Numbered from the stretch's first letter, positions 17,295 to 27,111 are shown. The stretch is 39,956 nucleotides of DNA from Alphaproteobacteria bacterium (GCA_027485915.1 JAIXQA010000070.1:1-39956); one strand, 5' to 3'. Numbers and translations: made by a program. Notes: generated by a model from the letters alone, not told the origin.

Positions 17295-18665
17295 CTAACG
17301 CGTTGGACGCAGCGCCCGGTAAATAGGCTGCCCATCGCGATATAAGCGGACGACCACGGCATCGCGCTTGCGCGCGGCTGCCTGTAGAGCCGCACGCGCC
17401 TCTTGCGGGCTTGAAATGGCTTGGCCTTGCACTTCTAAGAGGCCATCTCCGGGACGCACTTGGTCTTTACCCGGTCCAAAGGGATCAAGTGCGGAGACAA
17501 CTACGCGTACATTCGGTGGCAGCTTTGGGCGATCAGAGGGGGCTGCGGAGCGGAGAACAAGGCCCATCACAGAAACAATTGGTGCCGCTTGTGGCGTTGG
17601 GGCACGGACTTCACCGGGCGCGCGACCGACAACTAGGTTTGCAAAAATAGCTTGGCGGCCGCGAAATCCTTCAAGCTTTACCTTAGCACCTGCTGGGGCT
17701 GTGGCCGCAAAGCGCGCCAAAGCGCGTGGGTCTGTTACCGGCTGGCCAGCCCATTTCAAAATTCGGTCGCCCATCCGCAGGCCGGCTTTGGCTGCAGGCG
17801 AATTTGCGGCCACATCGACAACCACAACCCCATTCTGGCCAGTCCCACCTTCTTCCGGTGTCAAAAGGCGCGCGCGCAGCCCGATCCAGCCGCGCTGAAC
17901 GCGACCAGTTTGCAAAATGTCGGCGACGATCTTGCGCGCTAAATTCGATGGGACAGCAAAGCCAACGCCCACCGAGCCACCTTGTGTGCCCCCGGGTGAG
18001 ACAATGGCTGTGTTGACACCAATCACCTCGCCGCGCGCGTTAAACAGCGGCCCACCTGAATTACCACGGTTGATAGCCGCATCTGTTTGCAGGAAGTCGT
18101 CAAAGCGCCCAGCCTGCAGATCGCGATTTCGCGCTGAGATCACGCCGACCGATAAGGAGTTACCTAGTCCAAACGGGCTACCAATAGCAATCGCCCAATC
18201 CCCCACGCGGGCGGCGTCACTATTGCCCCAAGGGACGCTGGCCAAACGCTGTGTCCCCGTGGCGCGCAAAACAGCGAGATCTGTCTCTGTATCTCGTCCG
18301 ACTAAAGTTGCAGTCAAGATAGTGCCATCGACGAGGATGATCTCAAAGCGATCATTGCCTTCGATCACGTGATTATTGGTCACCACAACGCCCCGCGGAT
18401 CAATGACAAAGCCAGAGCCTGTGGACGCCCCACCTGCAGCCGCATGCACAGAATCACGTGGCGCGCCGACTAAGGACTTCTTCGCCCGGATCGCGACAAC
18501 AGCTGGCTGCAACCGTGCAGACAAATCTGCAAACCCCGTGCCCAAACCAATCGATGGCCCAACAGGACTTGGGGTTGAACCTTGTGCGGCCACCGGCGCG
18601 AAGCCTTGAAGGCCCAACCCGATCGCCGAAATCCAGAAAGTAGCAAGCAAGCGCGCAATCATCAT
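17295..18665 (-). CDS. HtrA/DegP-like periplasmic serine protease with two PDZ domains
   Basis: 456 aa; two consecutive ATG codons start it. A signal peptide ends near residue 28 (PVAAQG). The trypsin-like triad is complete: His99 in TNNHVIEG, Asp129 in TETDLAVL and Ser203 in GNSGGPL. PDZ1 lies at about 255-345 (GWIGLRARLLTPEEGG, AGLRMGDRILKW) and PDZ2 at about 360-456 (QVRPGDGLLEVQG). HtrA proteases degrade or refold misfolded envelope proteins. A structural gene for an OmpA fusion follows. It is divergent from the TonB receptor. Confidence 0.93.
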   Translation of the reverse strand: MMIARLLATFWISAIGLGLQGFAPVAAQGSTPSPVGPSIGLGTGFADLSARLQPAVVAIRAKKSLVGAPRDSVHAAAGGASTGSGFVIDPRGVVVTNNHVIEGNDRFEIILVDGTILTATLVGRDTETDLAVLRATGTQRLASVPWGNSDAARVGDWAIAIGSPFGLGNSLSVGVISARNRDLQAGRFDDFLQTDAAINRGNSGGPLFNARGEVIGVNTAIVSPGGTQGGSVGVGFAVPSNLARKIVADILQTGRVQRGWIGLRARLLTPEEGGTGQNGVVVVDVAANSPAAKAGLRMGDRILKWAGQPVTDPRALARFAATAPAGAKVKLEGFRGRQAIFANLVVGRAPGEVRAPTPQAAPIVSVMGLVLRSAAPSDRPKLPPNVRVVVSALDPFGPGKDQVRPGDGLLEVQGQAISSPQEARAALQAAARKRDAVVVRLYRDGQPIYRALRPTR

Positions 18666-18840
18666 GAGCTACGACTTAGACCGGAGCGGGCATTTGGGAA
18701 AGTAACCCCGTCCCGCAATGCGCACGCAATCGCATTGGCTTCTAAATTAAAAAAACTTCATGACAGCCTTTTCACGGGTAATTGAACAAGAAATCCGAGA
18801 TAGAGGGGCACAGACTTTCTATTGGGCGGGGAAAACACCC

Positions 18841-20946
18841 ATGACTTTGATTTCGCACCGCGTGCTAGCCTTCGCGCTTGCGCCAGTGGCTCTTGTTGGT
18901 AGCGCAGGCCTTTTGCCTGCTTGGGCGCAAACGGCTGGCAGTGTCAGCTCAACCCCAGCGACTGCCAATGCGCTGCCAGATCTAGTCGATGGCAAGCGCA
19001 CGTTTGAGCCCGCCTACTTCAACGACATTACGCCGCAGACGGCTGCCGATATGGTGGTGCGCATTCCCGGCTTCAATATTGAAGACGGAGAGTCCGTTCG
19101 CGGCTTTGGCGCAGCGGCTGGCAATGTGCTGATCGACGGCTCGCGGCCAACCAGTAAGAATGAAGACCTCTTTTCCATTCTCGCCCGCATTCCCGCCGGC
19201 AATGTCGACAAGATCGAGCTACTTGAAGGTGCTGCCGCGGGTGCCTTGGCACCGGGCAAAAGCCTTGTCGTTAATGTAATCCGCAAGACGAACAATAAAG
19301 CGAGCGGCAAGTGGGAAGTGCAAGCCACAGGCGTTGGAAGTGGCCGCATCAAGCCTAAGATCGACACGTCATACACGTCAAAGCTGGCTGGCTTTAACAT
19401 GACCACTGGCCTGCACGCCGAAATCGAGAATGTCGAAGACTTCATCGGTTACGAGGGCATCATTTCGCCATCTGGCGTCTTTCTAGAACGTGGACCAAAT
19501 GACGATCGTCGTCGATCAAAATATGCCCAAGCAACCTTGGCAGTTGATGGCAAAATTGGCGATACCAAGCTCAACGCCAATGCGAGTTATATGGAAGGCA
19601 AGTTTGGCCGCAACTGGGTACATGTGGCCTATCGACCGAACGCCAATTTGCCGTTCCGCATTGATGAGGGCAAAGAAGCTGGGACCACAAAGCGCTGGGA
19701 GATTGGCGGCGACCTTGAACGCGATGTCGCAGGCTGGACGGGCAAGCTGGCGCTTCTGGCCAAAGCCACTGAAGATGAAAACTTGGACCTTGCAGGCTTC
19801 AATGATGTTGGGCAGATCAAGAGCTTTGGCCGCTTCGTTGCCAATTCCATCAATGAGGAGCGTGTGGCCCGCCTTACGTTCAAAAAGAAGTTTGGGGCCC
19901 ACCAAGTCGAAACCGGCGGCGAGCTGGCTTACAATAGCTTGGATTTTGTTGGCCAATATGCCGAAGGTGATGGCACGATCTTTATCGTTAGGCCGACAGA
20001 CATCTCGTCAACAGAAGTGTCTGAAAATCGAAAAGAAGCCTTCATTAGTGATTCTTGGACCCTCTCTTCCAAGTTGACCCTTGAATCGACCCTGACAGGT
20101 GAGTGGTCAACCATCGAGCAGACCGGGACGTCGGGCAAGAAGCGCTCCTTCTTCTATCCTAAGCCTCGGGTCAAAGCGGCCTGGAAGCCCCAAGATGGTT
20201 GGACCTATCGGGTCGAAGTAGAACGAGTCGTCGGGCAATTGGACTTTGGTGCATTTGCAGATTCGGCCTCCGTTGGCGATAACAATCAGAATAGCGGGAA
20301 CCCCGAACTACGCCCCGAACAAGTTTGGTCAGGCCTGATCGGCGTTGAAAGGCGCTGGGGCAAACGCGGCGTCATCAATGCCTCGCTTGTACAAGAAAAA
20401 TTTGAGGATCAATTGACCCTTGTGCCAACACGCAATGGTGGCGTGGCCTTAGGAAATGTACCAGAAGCCGAGCGCTGGGGTTACAATGTGTCTTGGACCA
20501 TACCTTTGTCCGCGCTGCTTGAAGGTTTGGAACTTGAAGGCAATTATCGTTGGCGCGATTCTGAACTGATTGACCCGATCACCAATCAGGCCCGGCCCTT
20601 CTCTGGCTGGAACGGCAAGAACTTCAACACCAACATCACCTATGAAATTCCGAAGAAGCGATTGCGGATGGGGGCTTGGTATTGGCGCGGCAACAATAAT
20701 CGCGAATACCGTCCAGACCAAACCTTTCTGTGGGATACGATCCAGAATTGGGGTGCGTGGATTGAAACCAAGGCTTATAAGAATTTGAGCCTCGAATTTG
20801 GGGTTGAAGATCCAAATGGCACGACGTTCAACCGCCTTCGGACAGACTTCACCCCTAACCGACGGTCAGGGGTGGTGCGTCAAACCCAATATCGGGAGCG
20901 ATCGAAGGATGGGATCTGGTATCTTCTGGTCAAAGGCACCTTCTGA
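18841..20946 (+). CDS. TonB-dependent outer-membrane receptor
   Basis: 701 aa from the ATG at 18841, which has GGCGGGG upstream and begins a clear signal peptide ending PAWAQ. The frame to 18760 is rejected. The plug domain includes QTAADMVVRIPGF, then GFGAAAGNVLIDGSRP and NVDKIELLEG. The rest is an aromatic-rich beta barrel ending in Phe (LLVKGTF), as outer-membrane barrels do. The substrate cannot be deduced; there is no siderophore, B12 or sugar gene beside it. A peptide transporter is convergent downstream, so peptide uptake is possible but speculative. Confidence 0.88.
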   Translation: MTLISHRVLAFALAPVALVGSAGLLPAWAQTAGSVSSTPATANALPDLVDGKRTFEPAYFNDITPQTAADMVVRIPGFNIEDGESVRGFGAAAGNVLIDGSRPTSKNEDLFSILARIPAGNVDKIELLEGAAAGALAPGKSLVVNVIRKTNNKASGKWEVQATGVGSGRIKPKIDTSYTSKLAGFNMTTGLHAEIENVEDFIGYEGIISPSGVFLERGPNDDRRRSKYAQATLAVDGKIGDTKLNANASYMEGKFGRNWVHVAYRPNANLPFRIDEGKEAGTTKRWEIGGDLERDVAGWTGKLALLAKATEDENLDLAGFNDVGQIKSFGRFVANSINEERVARLTFKKKFGAHQVETGGELAYNSLDFVGQYAEGDGTIFIVRPTDISSTEVSENRKEAFISDSWTLSSKLTLESTLTGEWSTIEQTGTSGKKRSFFYPKPRVKAAWKPQDGWTYRVEVERVVGQLDFGAFADSASVGDNNQNSGNPELRPEQVWSGLIGVERRWGKRGVINASLVQEKFEDQLTLVPTRNGGVALGNVPEAERWGYNVSWTIPLSALLEGLELEGNYRWRDSELIDPITNQARPFSGWNGKNFNTNITYEIPKKRLRMGAWYWRGNNNREYRPDQTFLWDTIQNWGAWIETKAYKNLSLEFGVEDPNGTTFNRLRTDFTPNRRSGVVRQTQYRERSKDGIWYLLVKGTF

Positions 20947-20955
20947 CCAGAAGAT
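20921..20955. terminator. 12-bp inverted repeat at convergent ends
   Basis: ATCTTCTGGTCA (20921-20932) and its exact complement (20944-20955) flank an 11-nt loop. It covers the last codons and stop of the TonB receptor and lies 19 bp from the POT transporter stop. No strong U-tract is seen. Confidence 0.5.
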
Positions 20956-20974
20956 CCAAGCATTCGGGAACCCT

Positions 20975-22756
20975 TTATTTCACGCCATGAGCCAGCTTCT
21001 TCAGAAGCGGCGAGGCCAAGGCCATCGCAATGCCGATCCCAATCGACCAAAGTCCAATCGTATTGAAGACCTCCAACGAGGTCGCCAAAGCCTTGGCTGG
21101 ATCGGTAACTTGACCGGCCACCGTCTCGGTCGCGGTCAATTGGGCGATGATCCCACCCAGATATTGGGCACCAGAGCTTGCCAAAAACCACGTCGCCATC
21201 AAGGTCGAGAGAAGTTTGGGCGTGGATAGTTTGGTCATCCAGCTAAGGCCCACCGGGCTTAAGCACAATTCACCAGTTGTGTGCAGCAGATAGGCAAGTG
21301 CCAAGAAAATCACAGGCACGCGGGCCTGATCATCGGCAAACTTCGCACCCCACACCAAGATCAAGAAGCCAAGGCCCACCTGCATAAGGGCAATTGCAAA
21401 CTTCATGGGTGCTGAAGGATCCATATTGCGCTGTCCAAGCTTCACCCACAGCCAAGCAAAAGCCGGGGCAAAAATGAGAATAAACCCAGAATTGAAGCTT
21501 TGCGTCTGTGGCGCGCTGATGCTCACAAAGCCATTATCAGGCAAGGCAACATTGGTCGCCGTGAAGAGGGAGAGCGATGAGCCTGCTTGTTCGAACAGGG
21601 TCCAGAACACAACCGAAGCCGCAATCAACACCAAAGCTAAGATCAAACGACCGGCTTCTTCTTTGCTGCACTCGGTCATCATGTGATAGACGATATAAAT
21701 CAAAACAGCAGCTGAGCCCAAGGCCAGCATATTGCCGACCAATTGGTTGTTTTGAACCAAGAACCAAATCGCGGGCACCGACACAATCGCCCCAATATAA
21801 ATCGCGACCTCAAGATTGATTGGACCCAAAACCTTCTTCTTAAGAGCCTCAGGGTTGGGTGGTTCACCTTTACCTTCTAGACTGTCCTTGCCGCGTACAA
21901 AGGCAATATAGCCTGCCAACATCCCGACACCTGCAAGGCCGAAGCCTGCCCACCAACCAACAACCGTTCCCAAAGCACCGCAAAGAATTGCGGCCCAGAA
22001 GGCCCCTAGATTGATGCCGTAATAATAGAGCGTGAAGCCCGGATCACGGCGAGGGTCGCCTTCGGGATAGAGCTGACCAACGATAGACGAAATGCTGGGC
22101 TTTAGGAAACCCACGCCCAGAATGATCAAGGACAAAGCGATGTAAAAGATGATCTCAAACGGACCATCTGACTTCACCTTCTTCAACTCATAGCTACCAG
22201 CCGGCAGCAGGGCCGGCACCGGGGCCGTGGCGGGAAGATCCTTGATCTCAATGCCCTTTTCCGAAGCACTGTAAGCATAAGCCTGTTCGCCAATCTTCAA
22301 CTTGGCGACATAATCCTCATTGCGGCCTTCTGTAACGAACTCATAAGTCGCGCCCTGATAGGTCAAGGTCTGTGTGGTTGGCTTGCCTTCAAAGCCCATC
22401 GCAAAGTGGCCGAAGACCAAAGCCAGCGCACCAAAGGCAATGGCCTTGCGCGTCCCTAAAAAGCGGTCTGCCAAGACCCCACCGACCAGCGGCAAAAGAT
22501 AAACGAGCGTCGTATAAGAGGAGTAGGTCTTTTGCGCATCGGCTTGATCAAACAGGAAGTGTTGCACGAGATAGACCGTCAACAGGCCGCGCATCCCATA
22601 GTAGGAAAAGCGCTCCCACATCTCGGCAAAGAACAAGACACGCAAACCTTTAGGGTGCTGCTTCATTTCTCTGGCGACAGGGAAAATTGTCCCCAGCGTC
22701 ACCAAAAGCCCCCCAGCAAACACGATGTTCCAAATGACACCCCAAAGATCCGACAT
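20975..22756 (-). CDS. POT family proton-coupled oligopeptide transporter
   Basis: 593 aa from ATG at 22756, with GGGGGAG upstream. The longer frame to 22864 is rejected. EMWERFSYYGMRGLL near residue 42 is the PTR2/POT signature, and GFLKPSISSIVGQLY and FTLYYYGINLGAF are further family marks. POT proteins import di- and tripeptides with protons across the inner membrane. Between helices there is a soluble insert of about 70 residues (about 125-195: TLTYQGATYEFVTEG to SYELKKVKSDG) that is not part of the basic 14-helix fold. It converges with the TonB receptor. Confidence 0.92.
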   Translation of the reverse strand: MSDLWGVIWNIVFAGGLLVTLGTIFPVAREMKQHPKGLRVLFFAEMWERFSYYGMRGLLTVYLVQHFLFDQADAQKTYSSYTTLVYLLPLVGGVLADRFLGTRKAIAFGALALVFGHFAMGFEGKPTTQTLTYQGATYEFVTEGRNEDYVAKLKIGEQAYAYSASEKGIEIKDLPATAPVPALLPAGSYELKKVKSDGPFEIIFYIALSLIILGVGFLKPSISSIVGQLYPEGDPRRDPGFTLYYYGINLGAFWAAILCGALGTVVGWWAGFGLAGVGMLAGYIAFVRGKDSLEGKGEPPNPEALKKKVLGPINLEVAIYIGAIVSVPAIWFLVQNNQLVGNMLALGSAAVLIYIVYHMMTECSKEEAGRLILALVLIAASVVFWTLFEQAGSSLSLFTATNVALPDNGFVSISAPQTQSFNSGFILIFAPAFAWLWVKLGQRNMDPSAPMKFAIALMQVGLGFLILVWGAKFADDQARVPVIFLALAYLLHTTGELCLSPVGLSWMTKLSTPKLLSTLMATWFLASSGAQYLGGIIAQLTATETVAGQVTDPAKALATSLEVFNTIGLWSIGIGIAMALASPLLKKLAHGVK

Positions 22757-22897
22757 GATCAAACTCCCCCTGAAGGCCGTCAATAACGGCCTCGTGATCT
22801 GTGGCGCGCACATGATCACGGGATTGCGATGAGGGCAAGGGCAGTTAAGCGGCTGGCATTGCACACTTATCAGTCGCCTATGGCGGCCATGGTGCGG

Positions 22898-24745
22898 CTA
22901 GTTTGCCTCATGCTGCACCGGCAGCTCAGCATGCAAATCTAAATCGCCACCCAATTTATCACCGACCGATAGCGCGTTGAGACGGGCATAAGCACCGCCC
23001 TTTGCTACCAATGCGTCATGCGTACCCTGTTCTACGATCCGGCCAGACTCAAAAACCAAAATCCGATCCGCTTCGCGCACCGTGGATAAACGGTGCGCGA
23101 TCAGGATGGTCGTCTTGTCCTTGGCCAAGGCCTTCATGGCGTCCTGGACGTCTCGCTCAGTCTGTGTATCGAGCGAGGATGTTGCTTCATCTAGGATCAA
23201 GATACGGGCATCGGCTAAAAAAGCGCGCGCGAGGGCGACGCGCTGGCGTTCGCCACCAGACAACTTAACCCCTCGTTCGCCTACTTGAGTTTCCAAACCT
23301 TTAGGCAAGCGGCCGATAAAGTCCGCCGCACGGGCATCTCGCGTTGCCGCCTCCAAATCTGCGAAACTGGCATCTGGGCGCGCATAAGCGATGTTTTCCC
23401 GCAAGCTGCGATGAAACAAGGCTGGGTCCTGTGGTACCAAAGCAATCGCGCTGCGCAAACTGTCTTGGCGAACTTGGCGTACGTCTTGCCCATCAATGCG
23501 TATCGCGCCGGCATCAACATCATAAAGCCGCTGCAACAGCTTCACGAAAGTGGACTTGCCAGAACCGGTTTGACCCACCAGTGCCACCGTCTCACCGGCT
23601 TGGATGGTCAAAGAGAAATCATGATACAAAGGCTCGTTCTGCCCGCGATAGCCGAACGTGACCTTATCAAAAACGATTTCGCCCTTGCCTTGCACAAACG
23701 GCTTGGCGTTGGGTGCATCGGCGACGTCTTCAATTTCCAAGCTATAGGCCACCGCATCTTCAATGTCGGCAAAACCACGTTGCACTTGCTGCACCGTCTC
23801 ACCCAGATTGCGCAAATAGCTGGCGATTAGGAAATAGCTGGTCAAAGCAAAAGTTGCGTCGCCGGCACTCGCTCGGCCCTCGCGCCATTCGATGAGCACC
23901 AACCCTAAAAGTCCAACTTGTAACGACCATAGGATGATGTTGGACACCGCCCAGCCATCAGCATAGCGCATCCAAGTCGTGGCCACGAGGCCACGCCACT
24001 TCTCGACTACCCCAGCAAAGCGCGCTTCTTCGCGCGCCTCTGCACCAAAGGCTTTGACGGTTGGATTGGCCGAGACAGCATCCGCCAAGGCCGCACCAAT
24101 GGCCGTATCGGCTGAATTAGAGCGTTCATTGGCTTTTTGAATATAGAAGCGCGCAATCAAGATGCTGGCAGCCGTAAACAAGGTAATTGTCCCACCAACA
24201 TAGAGACCGACTAAGGGCCACGTTGTCAGCATCATCCCCGTCAAGCCAAGCAAGACAATCGCCGCGGGCAGAATGAACCATAGGAAATTGTCCGACAGTG
24301 TGTCATAGGCCCACATGGCACGGCTAACCCGACGCACCGTAGCCCCAGCGAAATTATCGCTATGCCACTGGCTGGAAAAGCGCTGGACGTCCCGAAAGCT
24401 TGAGCTAGTGATATTGGCCATATTGCGCGCAGCAAACAGATTCCAAACCCGCACCAAAATATTGCGCAGGACAAACATACCCGCAGCAATTGCTGCGAAC
24501 AGCCAGAAGAGGTCGAACGCTTGATTGGCGGCTTGCGGGCCTTCCGTCAATTTCTCGACAATCCTACCAGACAAGGCAGGCAAGAGTAGTTCGCACGCGG
24601 TTGAGGCCATCATCAGGATCACAACGGCAAAGAATTTTACGGGCTGGCTGCACCAATGCCGCCAGAGATACAGCATAATTTGGCCGATATGAGCCTTTTG
24701 CTGACGCGTTGAGGCGTCGTCTTCATCATCAAAAAAATCGGACAT
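22898..24745 (-). CDS. ABC exporter half-transporter, MsbA-like (TMD-NBD)
   Basis: 615 aa. An acidic N-terminus is followed by six membrane helices (about 35-310) and one ATPase domain. The domain carries Walker A GQTGSGKST near residue 395, the Q-loop VPQDPALFH, the signature KLSGGERQRVALARAFL, Walker B ILILDEATSS and the H-loop LIAHRLSTV. It probably works as a homodimer. The lipid A flippase MsbA, peptide exporters and drug exporters share this plan. kdsA, an LPS gene, lies upstream on the same strand after 333 bp, which weakly favours an envelope-lipid role. Confidence 0.9.
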   Translation of the reverse strand: MSDFFDDEDDASTRQQKAHIGQIMLYLWRHWCSQPVKFFAVVILMMASTACELLLPALSGRIVEKLTEGPQAANQAFDLFWLFAAIAAGMFVLRNILVRVWNLFAARNMANITSSSFRDVQRFSSQWHSDNFAGATVRRVSRAMWAYDTLSDNFLWFILPAAIVLLGLTGMMLTTWPLVGLYVGGTITLFTAASILIARFYIQKANERSNSADTAIGAALADAVSANPTVKAFGAEAREEARFAGVVEKWRGLVATTWMRYADGWAVSNIILWSLQVGLLGLVLIEWREGRASAGDATFALTSYFLIASYLRNLGETVQQVQRGFADIEDAVAYSLEIEDVADAPNAKPFVQGKGEIVFDKVTFGYRGQNEPLYHDFSLTIQAGETVALVGQTGSGKSTFVKLLQRLYDVDAGAIRIDGQDVRQVRQDSLRSAIALVPQDPALFHRSLRENIAYARPDASFADLEAATRDARAADFIGRLPKGLETQVGERGVKLSGGERQRVALARAFLADARILILDEATSSLDTQTERDVQDAMKALAKDKTTILIAHRLSTVREADRILVFESGRIVEQGTHDALVAKGGAYARLNALSVGDKLGGDLDLHAELPVQHEAN

Positions 24746-25078
24746 GGATCACACAGAGACAGAACAGCAAAGCACCGAGCGGCGTTGTTGGGGTGCACAC
24801 TGTTAAAAAAACTCAAGCAAGGCCGATAATCGGCAAAGCCACGAAGGAAGTGAAGTGCGACGCGCGTGGGTCGGCCCAAACAAATGAGACGAACCATCAT
24901 TGGATGGGCGGCGTCGGCAATCGCCCCGTGTCAGTACTCAGTCATGCTTAAGTAAGTCTCCTCGATTTATGAGAGACGTGGTTAACGGCTGAAACTGCAT
25001 GGGTAAAGCCTGTCAAAGTCAAATGGCACCCACTTTGGCTATCTTGGCAGCGACCTGTGGCCCGATGGCCACAGGGAC
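24746..25078. other. 333-bp intergenic region, kdsA to ABC exporter
   Basis: I see no convincing gene. It holds a 9-bp perfect hairpin just after kdsA (25054-25075), an A7 run (24804-24810) and a 13-bp palindrome GCCGAT-A-ATCGGC (24822-24834) about 80 bp ahead of the ABC exporter start. The last could be a regulator site. An open frame on the plus strand here has no family resemblance. Confidence 0.5.
25054..25075 (-). terminator. Hairpin after kdsA
   Basis: CCTGTGGCC and GGCCACAGG pair perfectly over 9 bp with a 4-nt CGAT loop, 3 bp past the kdsA stop. It lacks a U-tract, so I call it a probable 3' end hairpin rather than a textbook intrinsic terminator. Confidence 0.55.
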
Positions 25079-25924
25079 CTAATAGCCCTTGGTGATCTTG
25101 TCGTGGGCGATAATGCCTTTCAAAACATCTTCCAACTCAGCAAATGGCACCATGTTTGGACCGTCAGACGGGGCCTTATCGGGGTCGGGGTGGCTTTCCA
25201 TGAAGATGGCAGCCACGCCAACAGCCGCTGCGGCGCGCGCCAGATATTTGACCATGGTGCGATCCCCACCAGAAGAATCACCTTTTCCACCGGGTTGTTG
25301 TACCGAATGGGTTGCGTCAAACACAACTGGCGCACCAAAAGTTGCCATGGTTGGCAAGCCTCGAAAGTCCGTCACCAACGTATTGTAGCCAAAGCTTGCG
25401 CCGCGCTCGGTCACCATCACATTCGGATTGCCAGAACCTGTCACCTTAGCGATCACATGTTTCATGTCCCATGGGGCCAAGAACTGACCCTTTTTCACAT
25501 TCACGACTTTGCCGGTCTTGGCTGCGGCAATCAACAAATCTGTTTGCCGACATAAAAAGGCTGGAATTTGCAGCACATCGACCACCTCGCCTACGACTCG
25601 GCAATGTTCTTCGGTGTGCACATCGGTTAAGACTGGCAAACCAAGCGTGTCCTTAATCTCTTGAAACACCGCCATCGCATTATCGAGGCCGAAGCCACGT
25701 GCACCTGTCAGGCTCGACCGATTGGCCTTGTCATAGCTCGACTTGTAAATCAGGCCCACGCCCAACTTGCCATAGGTCTCTTTAAGCCAAAGGGCGGTTT
25801 CCAGCGCGTGCTCACGGCTTTCCATCGCGCATGGTCCGCAGATGAAACTGATGGGCAAGCTGTTACCGACTTGGACAGCGCCAGAACCAGCACCGACGGT
25901 GACGATGGGAGCGGGATTGGTCAT
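25079..25924 (-). CDS. kdsA: 3-deoxy-8-phosphooctulonate synthase KdsA
   Basis: 281 aa from the ATG at 25924, with GGAGATGTAACC before it. E. coli KdsA is 284 aa. The open frame to 25984 is not needed. It condenses phosphoenolpyruvate with arabinose 5-phosphate to make Kdo-8-phosphate for LPS inner core. Motifs: FICGPCAMES, YKSSYDKANRSS, DVHTEEHC, NVKKGQFLAPWDM, ERGASFGYN and FDATHSVQQPGG. Cys in ICGPCAMES, with the C-terminal HPDPDKAPSDGPNM, fits the KDO8P synthase family. Isolated from other LPS genes. Confidence 0.96.
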   Translation of the reverse strand: MTNPAPIVTVGAGSGAVQVGNSLPISFICGPCAMESREHALETALWLKETYGKLGVGLIYKSSYDKANRSSLTGARGFGLDNAMAVFQEIKDTLGLPVLTDVHTEEHCRVVGEVVDVLQIPAFLCRQTDLLIAAAKTGKVVNVKKGQFLAPWDMKHVIAKVTGSGNPNVMVTERGASFGYNTLVTDFRGLPTMATFGAPVVFDATHSVQQPGGKGDSSGGDRTMVKYLARAAAAVGVAAIFMESHPDPDKAPSDGPNMVPFAELEDVLKGIIAHDKITKGY

Positions 25925-26100
25925 GGTTACATCTCCGGCGGCACGGTGACCGCAACATAGTTTGACTGGCCTAATCACAGGCAAATACGCGCCGCTTTTG
26001 GCATAGCTTCGCGCCGAAATAAACAGATAGGGATCAGGACGATGCCTTTCGATGGGGTTTGGTTAACACATGCATAAGGTTTCGCAGTTTTAATAGGGCT

Positions 26101-26298
26101 ATGACCCAGTTAGAGTCTCCCTTTCCCCGAAAGCTTAGGCCTGTTACTCGGCCGCCCATGTCGATTGCGCGCGGCTATCGGCAAGACGAACTCAGCAAGC
26201 ACAAATGGTCGTGGCAACAGACACTTGTATTCGCAATTCTGGCCTCCACCGTCCTTTGGGGTTTGATCTTCTTGGCAATACGCGCTTTGCTCGCTTAA
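26101..26298 (+). CDS. Small single-helix membrane protein, unknown function
   Basis: 65 aa from the ATG at 26101. A basic, Pro-containing N-terminus (SPFPRKLRPVTRPP, then GYRQDELSKHKW) is followed by one hydrophobic helix (about residues 42-63) ending the protein. It lies 63 bp before the DUF6065-like gene on the same strand and divergent from kdsA. The ribosome binding site is weak. The clear helix and context support a real gene, but I recognise no family. Confidence 0.5.
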   Translation: MTQLESPFPRKLRPVTRPPMSIARGYRQDELSKHKWSWQQTLVFAILASTVLWGLIFLAIRALLA

Positions 26299-26361
26299 TC
26301 GTCTGTGGCAAACGCCTTCAGGACTAGACAAATCACGTCGAAAGACTGAGGAAGCGTAGCC

Positions 26362-27111
26362 ATGAAACTGATTTCTTATACCCTTGGCTTCCCTCCAACT
26401 GAGATGCGTCCGGGACCTGCCCAGCGCCCTTGGATGGACTCCACGTCTGACCGCTTCGCTTATCGCTGCTTGCCCCTCAACATTGCCAATCAATACGGCT
26501 GGGAATTATTGTGCCCGTGTTCGTTTGAGGTGACATGGGACGGTGGGCCGAGCCCGGATGCGATGGTGGTGGAAATCTTAGAGGATGGTTGGCCACATCC
26601 AACAAGCCACTTTGGTCATGGCGTGCTGACGTTCCACGTCAATCAGATTTTCCGGACAGAACCCGGCACGCAATTGATGACCACTGGGCCGATGAATAAT
26701 CCTAAGGATGGAATTTCTGCGCTTTCCGGCATTATCGAGACAGATTGGTCGCACTATACCTTCACCATGAATTGGGTGATGACACGCGCCTTCCACCCGG
26801 TCCGGTTCCAAAAGGGCGAACCGTTCGCCCACATCTTCCCGGTTAATTTGGCAGCGATTGAGCAGATTAAGCCCGAATTCAAGCCATATGAGACCGAAGA
26901 AAACCTCAAGGAATCCTATGAGGCTTGGCAAGATAGCCGCAACATCTTCAACCAAGAGCTTGAAATTCCAGACTCCCAAGCGCGCAAAGACAAGTGGCAG
27001 AAATCCTATTTCCAAGGTCTAGGGCCTGATGCAAAGCCGACACAGAAGGCGCGTCATTGGACCAAGCTCGATGTGCAGCCTTGGCCGGGCTCGAAAGCAA
27101 AAAAGAAATAG
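26362..27111 (+). CDS. DUF6065-like protein
   Basis: 249 aa, ATG with GAGGAAG upstream. No signal peptide or membrane helix. Trp- and Pro-rich: RPWMDSTSDRFAYRCLPL, then ANQYGWELLCPCSFEVTWDG, FGHGVLTFHVNQIF and NWVMTRAFHPVRFQKGEPF. I recall this pattern from the DUF6065 family, whose role is unknown. The C-terminal 70 residues are charged and probably helical. The next gene, mmcB, has its own LexA box, so the two need not be co-regulated. Confidence 0.65.
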   Translation: MKLISYTLGFPPTEMRPGPAQRPWMDSTSDRFAYRCLPLNIANQYGWELLCPCSFEVTWDGGPSPDAMVVEILEDGWPHPTSHFGHGVLTFHVNQIFRTEPGTQLMTTGPMNNPKDGISALSGIIETDWSHYTFTMNWVMTRAFHPVRFQKGEPFAHIFPVNLAAIEQIKPEFKPYETEENLKESYEAWQDSRNIFNQELEIPDSQARKDKWQKSYFQGLGPDAKPTQKARHWTKLDVQPWPGSKAKKK

